DNA from: Nonomuraea coxensis DSM 45129
GTDB taxonomy: Bacteria > Actinomycetota > Actinomycetes > Streptosporangiales > Streptosporangiaceae
Direction: 5' to 3'
DNA: 64,000 nucleotides
NCBI RefSeq assembly: GCF_019397265.1
Contig: NZ_CP068985.1
Location: 3,204,501-3,268,500, forward strand
Under the pieces are notes generated by a model. That model was not told the origin of the DNA, ran no database searches, and saw nothing but the letters and a program-made list of their open reading frames with translations. Positions 26,655 through 33,648 of the stretch are shown here, in pieces. The translations under genes and the position numbers were made by a program. Within the stretch, counting starts at the first letter, position 1. Each line of letters starts with the position of its first letter.

Positions 26655-26676
26655 GCGGGTGCGGGCCGTCACCCGC
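26655..26676 (+). terminator. Hairpin after metF
   Basis: A 7-bp stem (GCGGGTG / CACCCGC) with an 8-nt loop, 25 bp after the metF stop. Modest on its own, supported by position. Confidence 0.35.
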
Positions 26677-26785
26677 CCGCAGGGGGACCGGGCGGATGAC
26701 GGCAGGGTAACCAGATCGGCCGGTAAAGGGTCGGTCACTTTCCGTAAGGACTCATGCCCCAGGTCATGACGCGGCAAACCACGTG

Positions 26786-27361
26786 TCAGGGCAGGGGGAG
26801 GGGGCGGCCCGCGATCGCGTACTCCTCGTAGCCGCCGGGGAAGACGAACCCGGAGAGCAGGTCGACGAAGCCGAGGCTCGCGTAGAGGTGGCGGGCGGCG
26901 GTCGGCTGGTCGTGGGTGGACAGCACCACCGATCGCTCCTGACGGCCCGCGCAGAGCGCCCTGATCATCGCGCGGCCGATGCCCTTGCCCTGGTACTCAG
27001 GGTGCACGTGGATCTCGGCCAGCTCGAAGGCGTGGCCCAGCCAGGCGTGGGCGGCCTCGCGCCCGGACTGCTCGGCGAGCGCCCGCAGCACGACGTCGTG
27101 CCACCACTGCCCGGGGGCGCCGCGGAAGCCGTAGGCGAAGCCGACGATGTACGGCTTCTCACGGTCGCCCGACGAAAGGGACGAATCGCGCAATTCTGCG
27201 AAATAGCACTGAAAATAGGGATATGTCGCGTGATTGCGCATGATCGCCTTGCGGCCGGCGATCTGGTCCGCCGGCGGGCGCATCGCGGCCGTGTAGATGC
27301 CGATCACCGTCTCCAGCCGCTCGGTGAACCCGGCCGGTCCCGCCCCGCGAAACTCGATCAC
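26786..27361 (-). CDS. GNAT-family N-acetyltransferase
   Basis: 191-residue acetyltransferase-like protein. The acetyl-CoA-binding motif is visible as ELAEIHVHPEYQGKGIGRAMIRALC (V/I-x-P-x-x-Q-x-G-x-G), followed by LSTHDQPTAARHLYASLGFVDL, the usual motif B. The N-terminal 90 residues are atypical (YPYFQCYFAEL) and may define the acceptor. Its substrate is unknown. Start GTG 27361 lies 9 bp after the YbaK-like gene on the same strand, so the two are probably co-transcribed. Confidence 0.85.
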   Translation of the reverse strand: MIEFRGAGPAGFTERLETVIGIYTAAMRPPADQIAGRKAIMRNHATYPYFQCYFAELRDSSLSSGDREKPYIVGFAYGFRGAPGQWWHDVVLRALAEQSGREAAHAWLGHAFELAEIHVHPEYQGKGIGRAMIRALCAGRQERSVVLSTHDQPTAARHLYASLGFVDLLSGFVFPGGYEEYAIAGRPLPLP

Positions 27362-27370
27362 CGTCGCACC

Positions 27371-27847
27371 CTACTCGACGTCCACCGCCAGGCCCCCGGT
27401 GATGCGCACCAGCTCCTCGAACGTGGTCGGGAACACCGTCAGCGGATGTCCGCCGGCCGCCCACACCACCTCGTGCTTGCCCAGCCAGTTGTCCACCAGC
27501 GTGCGCACCGGCGCGGGATGCCCCACCGGGGCCACGCCGCCGATGGGCTGGCCGGTCGCCGCCCGGACGAACTCCGGGGTGGCCCGGCGTACCTTCGCGG
27601 CGCCCGCCGTACGGGCGATCAGAGCGGTGTCGACGCGGTGCGCGCCGCTCGTCAGCACCAGCAGCGGCTCGCCGTCGGCGTCGAAGATCAGGCTGTTGGC
27701 GATGGCGCCGACCTCGCAGCCGAGCTGCGCCGCCGCGGTGGCCGCCGTGGGCGCCTTCTCCGGCAGCACGACGACCTCGCCGACCGCGCCCAGCTCGCGC
27801 AGGGCGGACTGCACGACGACGGCGTTTGGTGGCAACTTCTGAGACAT
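27371..27847 (-). CDS. YbaK/EbsC-family aminoacyl-tRNA deacylase
   Basis: 158-residue stand-alone editing-domain protein, related to factors that hydrolyse mischarged tRNAs such as Cys-tRNA(Pro). Signatures are TAATAAAQLGCEVGAIANSLIFDADGEPLLVLTSGAHRVD, KVRRATPEFVRAATGQPIGGVAPVGHP and VWAAGGHPLTVFPTTFEELVRITGG. The Gly-rich loop and the GHP motif form the substrate pocket in this family. Start ATG 27847. It is divergent from the L,D-transpeptidase and upstream of the acetyltransferase. Confidence 0.9.
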   Translation of the reverse strand: MSQKLPPNAVVVQSALRELGAVGEVVVLPEKAPTAATAAAQLGCEVGAIANSLIFDADGEPLLVLTSGAHRVDTALIARTAGAAKVRRATPEFVRAATGQPIGGVAPVGHPAPVRTLVDNWLGKHEVVWAAGGHPLTVFPTTFEELVRITGGLAVDVE

Positions 27848-27944
27848 GGGGACACTCTAAACAGGTTGACGGCTTCATTACCCGTTCATGGTGACTGGTG
27901 TAGGGTCCTGTGATCCGTTGTCCACGGCATGAGAGGTGGTACGG

Positions 27945-28790
27945 GTGGGAGTTTCCCGACTGCCCGGAATGGCGGTCCTGCTGACGGCCGGAGCCGTCGC
28001 GCTCGCGGGATGCGGCACGGCGGCCCCCGGCCCGCCCCCGCAGGTGCCCTCCGCCTCCGTGACGGCGGCCTCGCCCGCCGGCGCGCAGGCCGGGCCCGCC
28101 GCCACCACTCCGGCCACCACTCCCGCCGCCACCGATCCGGTCGCGGCCCCGCGCAAGACGCTGAAGCTGGGCGCCAAGGGCAAGGCCGTCACCTGGGTGC
28201 AGCGCCGGCTCACCGAGCTGGGCTACCGTCCCGGCAGGGCCGACGGCCGCTACGGCGGCACCACGCTGGCCGCCGTGTGGGCGTTCCAGAAGGTCAACGG
28301 CATCACGCCGACCAGCACCATCGCCAAGCGCACCTGGGACGCCCTGGAGAGCCCCAAGGCCCCCAAGGTCCTGGTGCCCCGCGGCCGGTCCACCCGCGCC
28401 GAGGTCAACCTGAGCAAGCAGATCATGGTGCTGTACGTCGGCGGGAAGCCCGCGCTGATCACGCACATCTCCTCCGGCAGCGGCGTCCCCTACTGCGAGA
28501 CCACCGTGTGGCAGGGCAAGGAGCAGCGCTTCTGCGGCTCGGCCACCACCCCCACCGGCGACTACCGGACCACCTGGCGCACCAGCGGCTGGCACAAGTC
28601 CTACCTCGGCGAGCTGTACAACCCGATCTTCTTCAACGGCGGCATCGCCTTCCACGGCGCGCTCTCGGTGCCGCTCCACCCGGCCTCGCACGGCTGCGTC
28701 CGCCTGCCGATGAACGTGGCCGAAGAACTGCCCGGCAAGCTCGGCAAGGGCGTGCCGGTGCACGTACGGGGCCGCTTCAGGGGGCTGTGA
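27945..28790 (+). CDS. Lipoprotein L,D-transpeptidase with peptidoglycan-binding domain
   Basis: 281-residue exported enzyme that would form 3-3 peptidoglycan cross-links or attach proteins. A lipobox LAGC lies about 25 residues in (signal GMAVLLTAGAVALAGC), followed by an Ala/Pro/Thr linker. A PG_binding_1 domain follows (KLGAKGKAVTWVQRRLTELGY...DGRYGGTTLAAVWAFQKVNG), then a YkuD domain ending HPASHGCVRLPMN with catalytic Cys251. GTG 27945 is preferred because GAGAGG lies 8 nt upstream; GTG 27936 is three codons earlier. Its end overlaps the opposite-strand gene by 14 bp. Confidence 0.92.
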   Translation: MGVSRLPGMAVLLTAGAVALAGCGTAAPGPPPQVPSASVTAASPAGAQAGPAATTPATTPAATDPVAAPRKTLKLGAKGKAVTWVQRRLTELGYRPGRADGRYGGTTLAAVWAFQKVNGITPTSTIAKRTWDALESPKAPKVLVPRGRSTRAEVNLSKQIMVLYVGGKPALITHISSGSGVPYCETTVWQGKEQRFCGSATTPTGDYRTTWRTSGWHKSYLGELYNPIFFNGGIAFHGALSVPLHPASHGCVRLPMNVAEELPGKLGKGVPVHVRGRFRGL

Positions 28791-29349
28791 GCGGGCCCTG
28801 CGACGCGGGGCGGGCCTCCTCGGCCCGCACAGGCGCCGGCGGGGCCGCCGGGGGCCTGCGGCGGGCCGTCAGCGCCAGCCCTGCGGCCTGCGCGAGCCCC
28901 GCCGCGGGCAGCAGGAACGCCGTGGCCGGCTGCCAGCCGGGCAGCCCGGCCACGAAGTCCGCCGCCTGGTAGAGACCGCCGAGGAGCCGCGGCGGGTTGA
29001 CGAACGCCACCACGCACCCCAGCGCGTACGGCACGATCAGGAAGCCCGACAGCACGAGCAGGAACGTCCGCCCCCGCCCGCCGCGCCCGAGCAGCGGCCC
29101 GATGGCCAGGTAGGCCAGCGCGGTCACGCCCACCACCAGGGCCGTCAGCGCCACCACCCGCCAGGCGTCCACGCCGAGCGAGGTCAGTCCGTCGGGGCCG
29201 ATCCTGCCGCCCTCCCATCGGGGCCCGCGCGCCTGCGCCTCGGCGGCCCGGCCGACGGCCGTCCGCCCGGCCAGCGCGTACGCCGCCACCAGCACCGGCC
29301 CCGACACCAGCAGCGCCACGCCGATCCGCCGCCCTCGGCCGCCCGCCAT
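28777..29349 (-). CDS. Four-helix membrane protein of unknown function
   Basis: 190-residue protein with four predicted membrane helices: VALLVSGPVLVAAYALAG, VALTALVVGVTALAYLAIG, FLLVLSGFLIVPYALGCVVAF and ATAFLLPAAGLAQAAGLALTA. The C-terminal tail is Pro/Ala-rich ([19 protein letters not shown]). I do not recognise the family. ATG 29349 is supported by AAGGGGGG 4-5 nt upstream. It lies downstream of the TetR gene on the same strand (23 bp gap) and could be co-regulated with it. The 3' end overlaps the L,D-transpeptidase gene tail to tail. Confidence 0.75.
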   Translation of the reverse strand: MAGGRGRRIGVALLVSGPVLVAAYALAGRTAVGRAAEAQARGPRWEGGRIGPDGLTSLGVDAWRVVALTALVVGVTALAYLAIGPLLGRGGRGRTFLLVLSGFLIVPYALGCVVAFVNPPRLLGGLYQAADFVAGLPGWQPATAFLLPAAGLAQAAGLALTARRRPPAAPPAPVRAEEARPASQGPLTAP

Positions 29350-29372
29350 GCGCCCCCCTTCCCCGACCGGTC

Positions 29373-30044
29373 TCAGCTTGCCATCCCCGGTGGGTCCGCG
29401 GGGATCCGGGAGCCGGCGGGACGGTCCTCCGCCCGGCGCGTCTCCAAGGCGCGCAACCCGTCCAGCGCCAGCTCGGCCGCGCGCCGGCCGGTCGTCTGGA
29501 TGTCCTTCAGCGACCGGTCGTGCCCGAGATGCGCCATCACGGCCAGCTTGATCGCGCCGAACAGCGCGCCCACGGCGGCGGCCGCCTCGACCTCGTCCAG
29601 CTCCTCGGGACACGCCTGGCGCAGGGCCGCGGCGACCTTGAGCTGGTTGTCGTACATCAGCAGCAGCGCCCGCGCCCGCAGGGCGGGCTCCTCCATGACG
29701 AGCCGCAGCCGCAGCTCGGCCTCCTCGAACGTGAGCTCGTCGTCCTCCAGCGCCCACGCGATCCCCGCCTCGACGAGCCGCAGCAGCAGCGCCCCGGCGC
29801 TCTCGCCGGGCCGGCGGCCGGCCAGCAGCGCCAGCGCGCGCTCCGCGCGCTCCTCGCTGTCGTGGAAGACCAGGTCGTCCTTGCCGCCGAAGTAGCTGAA
29901 GAACGTGCGGGTGGAGACCTCCGCCGCGGCGGCGATCTCGGCGAGCGTGGTGTCGGCGTAGCCCTTCCGCGCGAACAGCCGGAGCGCCGCGTCGATCAGT
30001 GCCCGGCGCGTGCGCTGCTTCTTGCGTTCCCGCAGTCCCGCCAT
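29373..30044 (-). CDS. TetR-family transcriptional regulator
   Basis: 223-residue repressor-type protein. The N-terminal helix-turn-helix reads RRALIDAALRLFARKGYADTTLAEIAAAAEVSTRTFFSYFGGKDDLVF, a standard TetR DNA-binding domain. The C-terminal ligand/dimer domain is helical with no diagnostic motif. It is divergent from the P450 gene with 96 bp between start codons, which hold a perfect inverted repeat. Control of the P450-ferredoxin pair and of itself is therefore the simplest reading. Confidence 0.92.
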   Translation of the reverse strand: MAGLRERKKQRTRRALIDAALRLFARKGYADTTLAEIAAAAEVSTRTFFSYFGGKDDLVFHDSEERAERALALLAGRRPGESAGALLLRLVEAGIAWALEDDELTFEEAELRLRLVMEEPALRARALLLMYDNQLKVAAALRQACPEELDEVEAAAAVGALFGAIKLAVMAHLGHDRSLKDIQTTGRRAAELALDGLRALETRRAEDRPAGSRIPADPPGMAS

Positions 30045-30081
30045 GGCCGAACTTTACTGCACGCGAAGTCCTGTTTCATTC

Positions 30082-30097
30082 ATTGCAATTTTGCAAT
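30082..30097. promoter_or_regulatory. Palindromic operator candidate between tetR and P450
   Basis: Perfect inverted repeat ATTGCAA-TT-TTGCAAT, with partial outer symmetry (TCATTC / CATTGA), in an unusually AT-rich patch of the intergenic region. Size and position fit a TetR-family operator acting on both divergent promoters. Confidence 0.65.
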
Positions 30098-30140
30098 CAT
30101 TGAGGTTTTCTGGGAGTACGTTCCGGAGAGGAGCCCAGGC

Positions 30141-31331
30141 ATGTCCGATCTGACCCTTCCCATGGTCCGGCGGCGTCCGCTGGATCCACCCGACGAGCTC
30201 GGCGAGCTGCGGCGGCAGGCACCCGTGCACCGCCTGACCTTCGCCGACGGCCATCTGGGCTGGCTCGTGACGGGCTACGCCGCCGCCCGCGCGGTGCTGG
30301 CCGATCCGCGCTTCTCCAACCGGCCGGAGAGGATGCACCCGCCGATCCCCGGCAGGATGGAGCTGGCCAGGCGGGAGGGCTTCCGGCTGCCGCCGGGGAT
30401 GTTCCTGCGCACCGACCCGCCCGAGCACACGCGCTACCGCCGGCTGCTGACCGGGCAGTTCACCGTACGCAGGATGAAGGCGCTGGAGCCGCGGATCGCC
30501 GAGATCACCGAGGAGCACCTGGACGCCATGGAGGCCGCGGGGCCGCCCGCCGACCTGGTGGAGGCGTTCGCGCTGCCCATCCCCTCGCTGGTGATCTGCG
30601 AGCTGCTCGGGGTGCCGTACGAGGACCGCGCCCGCTTCCAGGAGGACGCCAGGATCCTGTTCAACCTGGAGACCAAGGCCGAGGACGCGCTGGCCGCCGT
30701 GGGCAGCACCATGGCGTACCTGAGCGACCTCATCGGCCGCAAGCGCGACAAGCCGGACGACGACCTGCTGAGCGGGCTCGTCGAGGGCGGCGAGCTGACC
30801 GACGAGGAGCTGACCGGGGTCGGGTTCCTGCTGCTCCTCGCCGGGCACGAGACCACCGCCAACATGCTCGGGCTCGGGACGTACGCGCTGCTCACCAACC
30901 CCGCGCAGCTCGCCGCGCTCCGCGACGACCCCTCGATCGCCGAGACCGCCGTCGAGGAGCTGCTGCGCTACCTCACGATCATCCACCTGGGGCCGGTCAG
31001 GAGCGCCGTCGAGGACGTCGAGATCGAGGGCGTCCTCATCAGGGCGGGGGAGACGGTCGCGCTCAGCCTGCCCGCCGCCAACCGCGACCCCGAGCGCTTC
31101 CCCGGCGGGGACACGCTCGACGTCACCCGGCCCGCGACCGGCCATCTCACCTTCGGCCACGGCATCCACCAGTGCCTCGGACAGCAGCTCGCGCGGGCGG
31201 AGATGCGCATCGCCTACCCTGCGCTGCTGCGCCGCCTGCCTGGCCTACGCTTGGCCGTAACGCCGGAGGAGGTGCCGATGCGCTCGGACATGAGCATCTA
31301 CGGAGTGCACCGCCTCCCTGTCACCTGGTAG
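30141..31331 (+). CDS. Cytochrome P450 (actinomycete class I)
   Basis: 396-residue soluble monooxygenase. Landmarks are the C-helix HTRYRRLLTGQFT, the I-helix oxygen-activation motif AGHETTAN at 234-241, EELLRY (ExxR), PAANRDPERFPG, and the haem loop FGHGIHQCLGQQLARAE with ligand Cys345. The sequence resembles CYP105/CYP107-type xenobiotic or secondary-metabolite hydroxylases; the substrate is not predictable. ATG 30141 has GGAGAGGAG upstream. It is followed 11 bp later by a ferredoxin gene, its likely electron donor, and is probably controlled by the divergent TetR gene. Confidence 0.95.
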   Translation: MSDLTLPMVRRRPLDPPDELGELRRQAPVHRLTFADGHLGWLVTGYAAARAVLADPRFSNRPERMHPPIPGRMELARREGFRLPPGMFLRTDPPEHTRYRRLLTGQFTVRRMKALEPRIAEITEEHLDAMEAAGPPADLVEAFALPIPSLVICELLGVPYEDRARFQEDARILFNLETKAEDALAAVGSTMAYLSDLIGRKRDKPDDDLLSGLVEGGELTDEELTGVGFLLLLAGHETTANMLGLGTYALLTNPAQLAALRDDPSIAETAVEELLRYLTIIHLGPVRSAVEDVEIEGVLIRAGETVALSLPAANRDPERFPGGDTLDVTRPATGHLTFGHGIHQCLGQQLARAEMRIAYPALLRRLPGLRLAVTPEEVPMRSDMSIYGVHRLPVTW

Positions 31332-31342
31332 AGGTCATCACC

Positions 31343-31534
31343 ATGGAAATCAAGGCAGACACGACCGTGTGCATCGGGGCCGGCATGTGCGCGCTGACCG
31401 CTCCGCAGTTGTTCGACCAGAGCGAGGACGAGGGCACCGTGCTGGTCCTGCAGCGGGAGGTGCCGCCGGAGCTCGAGGACACCGTGCGGCGGGCCGTCAC
31501 CCTGTGCCCGTCGGGCGCCATCTCCGCCACCTGA
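31343..31534 (+). CDS. P450-associated [3Fe-4S]-type ferredoxin
   Basis: 63-residue ferredoxin. The cluster motif is C-x5-C (CIGAGMC) followed by CPSGAI near the C-terminus, the three-Cys pattern of actinomycete ferredoxins that pair with P450s. ATG 31343 has GAGG upstream. It lies 11 bp downstream of the P450 and shares its transcript, which ends at a strong terminator at 31574. A dedicated reductase is not adjacent. Confidence 0.93.
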   Translation: MEIKADTTVCIGAGMCALTAPQLFDQSEDEGTVLVLQREVPPELEDTVRRAVTLCPSGAISAT

Positions 31535-31573
31535 CGCCGGCCCCTCCCGCCGCGACCACGGGCAACACCGGCG

Positions 31574-31606
31574 GCCGCCGCCGCGACACACCGTCGCGAC
31601 GGCGGC
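31574..31606 (+). terminator. Terminator of the P450-ferredoxin operon
   Basis: A 14-bp stem with one mismatch (GCCGCCGCCGCGAC / GTCGCGACGGCGGC) around a 5-nt loop, followed by TTTCCTGCTTT, 39 nt after the ferredoxin stop. A good intrinsic terminator by actinomycete standards. Confidence 0.75.
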
Positions 31607-31963
31607 TTTCCTGCTTTCGAGCTGCTTTCCTTCAAGGTCATCGAACCTGTGTTCGTGGAACCGGTTGACATCGGAGGGTGATCGAAATTATGTTCGACCT
31701 AGTGACGGTGAGGCTCGCGGCTCAACGTCACGAGGACCTGGTCGCGGGTGATCGCTTCCCCAAGCGCGACCCGCGGCCAGGTTCCACGGGCGAAGGCCAC
31801 GTCCTCGTCGTCGGCGGAGACGATCGGGCGTGTCCTGGCCGGACGGGGAGAGGGGAAGCTCCTCGTCCGGCCGGCCCGGCGGAAATGTCGGTGGCGTCTG
31901 AGAGTGTTGACATCACCGGTGGAGATGCCGGCAGCCGCCCACGATTTCGAGGAGGCGCGCAAG
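31607..31963. other. Leader/spacer between SOS-type promoter and HEPN gene
   Basis: Besides the promoter, this stretch holds no gene I can support. Open frames exist on both strands (a minus-strand frame ending 31699 has strong G/C third-position bias and could be a decayed remnant), but none shows a ribosome site or a known family. A second TTGACA (31907-31912) lacks a good -10. Confidence 0.5.
31641..31697 (+). promoter_or_regulatory. Promoter flanked by two LexA-type (SOS) boxes
   Basis: Box 1, TCGAAC-CTGT-GTTCGT (31641-31656), and box 2, TCGAAA-TTAT-GTTCGA (31682-31697), each match 11 of 12 fixed positions of the actinobacterial/Gram-positive LexA site TCGAAC-N4-GTTCGA. Between them lies TTGACA (31665-31670), spaced 18 bp from TATGTT (31689-31694), an excellent housekeeping promoter. 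Box 2 overlaps the -10. The first confident gene downstream is the HEPN gene at 31964. Confidence 0.78.
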
Positions 31964-32410
31964 ATGGCACCAAGGCCGAGAGACACGCCCGGGCCCCGGC
32001 TGTCGCCCGCGGTCCGGGCACACCTGGCCGACGCACGTTCCAGCCTGGCGGAGGCGAGCGCCGCTCGCACCCCGGCTCCCCGTTACGTGGCCGCGCACCT
32101 GGCGGCCCTGAGAGCGGCCGCGGCGATGCTCGCCGCCCGCCCCCGTCCCGGCGAGAGCCGCAGGCGCAAGCTGCGCAGCGCGTGGGACCTGCTGCCCGAG
32201 GCGGAGCCCCACCTGGCCGAGTGGGCCGCCTACTTCTCGGTGACCGCCGCCAAGCGGGCCGCCGCGGAGGCGGGCATGACCAGCCGGATCAGCGCGGCCG
32301 ACGCCGACGAGATCCTGGCCGAGGCCGACACGTTCGTGTCCACCGTCGAGGATCTGCTGGGGGTTCCCGTCCAGCCCCAACTACCACTGAACGTCCCGCT
32401 CGCCGGATGA
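31964..32410 (+). CDS. SAV_6107-like HEPN-domain protein
   Basis: 148-residue helical protein resembling the actinomycete SAV_6107-type HEPN family. Characteristic stretches are RYVAAHLAALRAAAAMLAARPRP, SAWDLLPEAEPHLAEWAAYFSVTAAKRAAAEAGM and ADADEILAEADTFVSTVEDLLG. HEPN domains are often RNases or nucleotide-binding modules, but I cannot identify the R-x4-6-H motif, so activity is open. ATG 31964 is chosen for its GAGGAGG site 8 nt upstream. From memory, relatives often sit by SOS polymerase genes. Here only the LexA-type boxes 270 bp upstream point to DNA damage. Confidence 0.78.
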   Translation: MAPRPRDTPGPRLSPAVRAHLADARSSLAEASAARTPAPRYVAAHLAALRAAAAMLAARPRPGESRRRKLRSAWDLLPEAEPHLAEWAAYFSVTAAKRAAAEAGMTSRISAADADEILAEADTFVSTVEDLLGVPVQPQLPLNVPLAG

Positions 32411-33004
32411 CCACCTGATCCCACCGCCGACGACGACGACGGCGGCGATGGTCGCGGTGGCGGCGACGTCGGCGGCGACGTTGACGGGCGACGAGGGGAC
32501 GACTGAGACGTCCTGACCGCCGGCACGCCAGCGGTCCCGCGGGTGTGTCCCGCACGCCCAAGAAAGCCCACACCCACCCTGCCGCCCCACCCACCCACGC
32601 CTGTCGGCCTCCTGAGCCCCGTGCCGCGTGTCTGTGCCGGACTGCCACGCCGCATGTATGGGCTTTAGTGCCCGTGCCGCCTGCCCGTGTCGTGCCTGAG
32701 TTGCGTATCCCTATCGCGTGCCGCCGCCGCCTGTCTCCGTGGACGTGACCCGGGCTGCCCGAGTTGTGGGGCGCTTCGGCTGTCGTGGGGGCGGCGGTGC
32801 TGGGTTGTCTCGGCTCAGGCCGGTGCTCACCCCAGGGGTCGGGGTGCGGTCGGACGTGTGACGTCAGAGGGCGGGGACGCGCCGGTGCAGGGGAGGGTGG
32901 GCGGCCTGGGGGGCTGAGGCTGGGGCCGGTGGGGATGAGCGCTTCCCGGTCAGGGCGGGTCCGCCGGGTGCCCTGGCGGGAAGCGCTCAGCTACCTCACC
33001 CCTG
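32411..33004. other. A-depleted, low-complexity spacer
   Basis: About 590 bp without a supportable gene. The first part (32421-32500) is a CGA/CGG-rich low-complexity tract. From about 32600 to 32820 the plus strand is strikingly poor in A: 12 A against 42 T over 32641-32820. A large hairpin closes the region at 32937. No promoter or family-like frame was found on either strand. Confidence 0.6.
32937..32988. terminator. Long hairpin terminator after the secreted-protein gene
   Basis: A 12-bp perfect outer stem (GAGCGCTTCCCG / CGGGAAGCGCTC) is continued, after a small bulge, by CAGGGC / GCCCTG. It begins 16 bp past the stop codon of the minus-strand secreted-protein gene and probably terminates it. 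Confidence 0.7.
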
Positions 33005-33364
33005 TCAGCTGGCGCAGATGGCGAAGACGCTGATGCCGACGTCGTTGTAGCCGTCCTGGCGGCCGAGGCCGATCCAGCCGCGGCCGTCGTCGGTGGGGAA
33101 GGAGCCGACCAGGATCGCCCTGTTGCCGCGGGCCTCGGCGCCGCCGCCGAGGACTCTCTTGTTGTGCGGGCAGTAGAGGGTGCGGCGCTGGAAGTTGGGG
33201 ACGTTGGCGTTGGGCAGCGTGACGAGCTGGTAGCCCGGGGGGAGCGCCGACGCGCCGGCCGCGGCGGCGGAGGCGGTCGAGGTGCTCACCATGGCGCCGG
33301 TGGTCACGCACGCGCCCGCCGCGAGGAGGGCGATCGGAAGGGTCAGGAGCTTCTTGACCTGCAT
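33005..33364 (-). CDS. Small secreted protein of unknown function
   Basis: 119-residue exported protein. A signal peptide (MQVKKLLTLPIALLAAGA...) ends near STASAAAAG with an Ala-x-Ala cleavage site. The mature part of about 85 residues contains YCPHNKRVLGGGAEA, SFPTDDGRGWIGLG and a C-terminal FAICAS. The two Cys could form a disulfide. The C-P-x-x-K-x-V-L-G-G-G motif recurs in secreted actinomycete proteins of unknown role. ATG 33364 has an excellent AAGGAG site. It is followed by a strong hairpin and preceded by a 280-bp upstream region. Confidence 0.82.
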   Translation of the reverse strand: MQVKKLLTLPIALLAAGACVTTGAMVSTSTASAAAAGASALPPGYQLVTLPNANVPNFQRRTLYCPHNKRVLGGGAEARGNRAILVGSFPTDDGRGWIGLGRQDGYNDVGISVFAICAS

Positions 33365-33555
33365 ACATTCTCCTTCTTGGTACCCCCTGGTGCACGGACT
33401 CCGGGCAGCACGGAACACGCCGGCGAAGGCGGTGCTTCGAGGAGTGCGGTCACGGGGGCGAGAGGGCCTGACACGAAGAGTATCCATGTCGTCACACTCC
33501 GCGTCCAGGGCGCGTTCCGGCCGGTGGGACCGGAGAGGGGGCCGGAAAAGGAGAA

Positions 33556-33581
33556 GGAGCCCGCCGGGTGTGGCGGGCTCC
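33556..33581 (-). terminator. Terminator of bldD
   Basis: A 10-bp perfect stem (GGAGCCCGCC / GGCGGGCTCC) with a 6-nt loop; on the minus strand it is followed by TTCTCCTTTTCC. It lies about 70 nt past the bldD stop in the bldD direction. Confidence 0.75.
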
Positions 33582-33648
33582 TGAAAGGGTCAAACGGTCG
33601 GGCGGCCGGCCCGTACGGGCCCGGAGGGCGTGGGACGGCCGCGTCCGG

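Noticed and set aside
30054..31169. Long minus-strand frame opposite the cytochrome P450
   Set aside because: Shadow of the P450 gene; no recognisable domains and no start signal.
31907..31912. Second TTGACA upstream of the HEPN gene as a promoter
   Set aside because: No acceptable -10 hexamer at 16-18 bp; the promoter at 31665-31694 is far better.
32545..33033. Three overlapping plus-strand frames in the A-depleted spacer
   Set aside because: Compositional frames with no ribosome sites, no G/C third-position pattern and no family resemblance.
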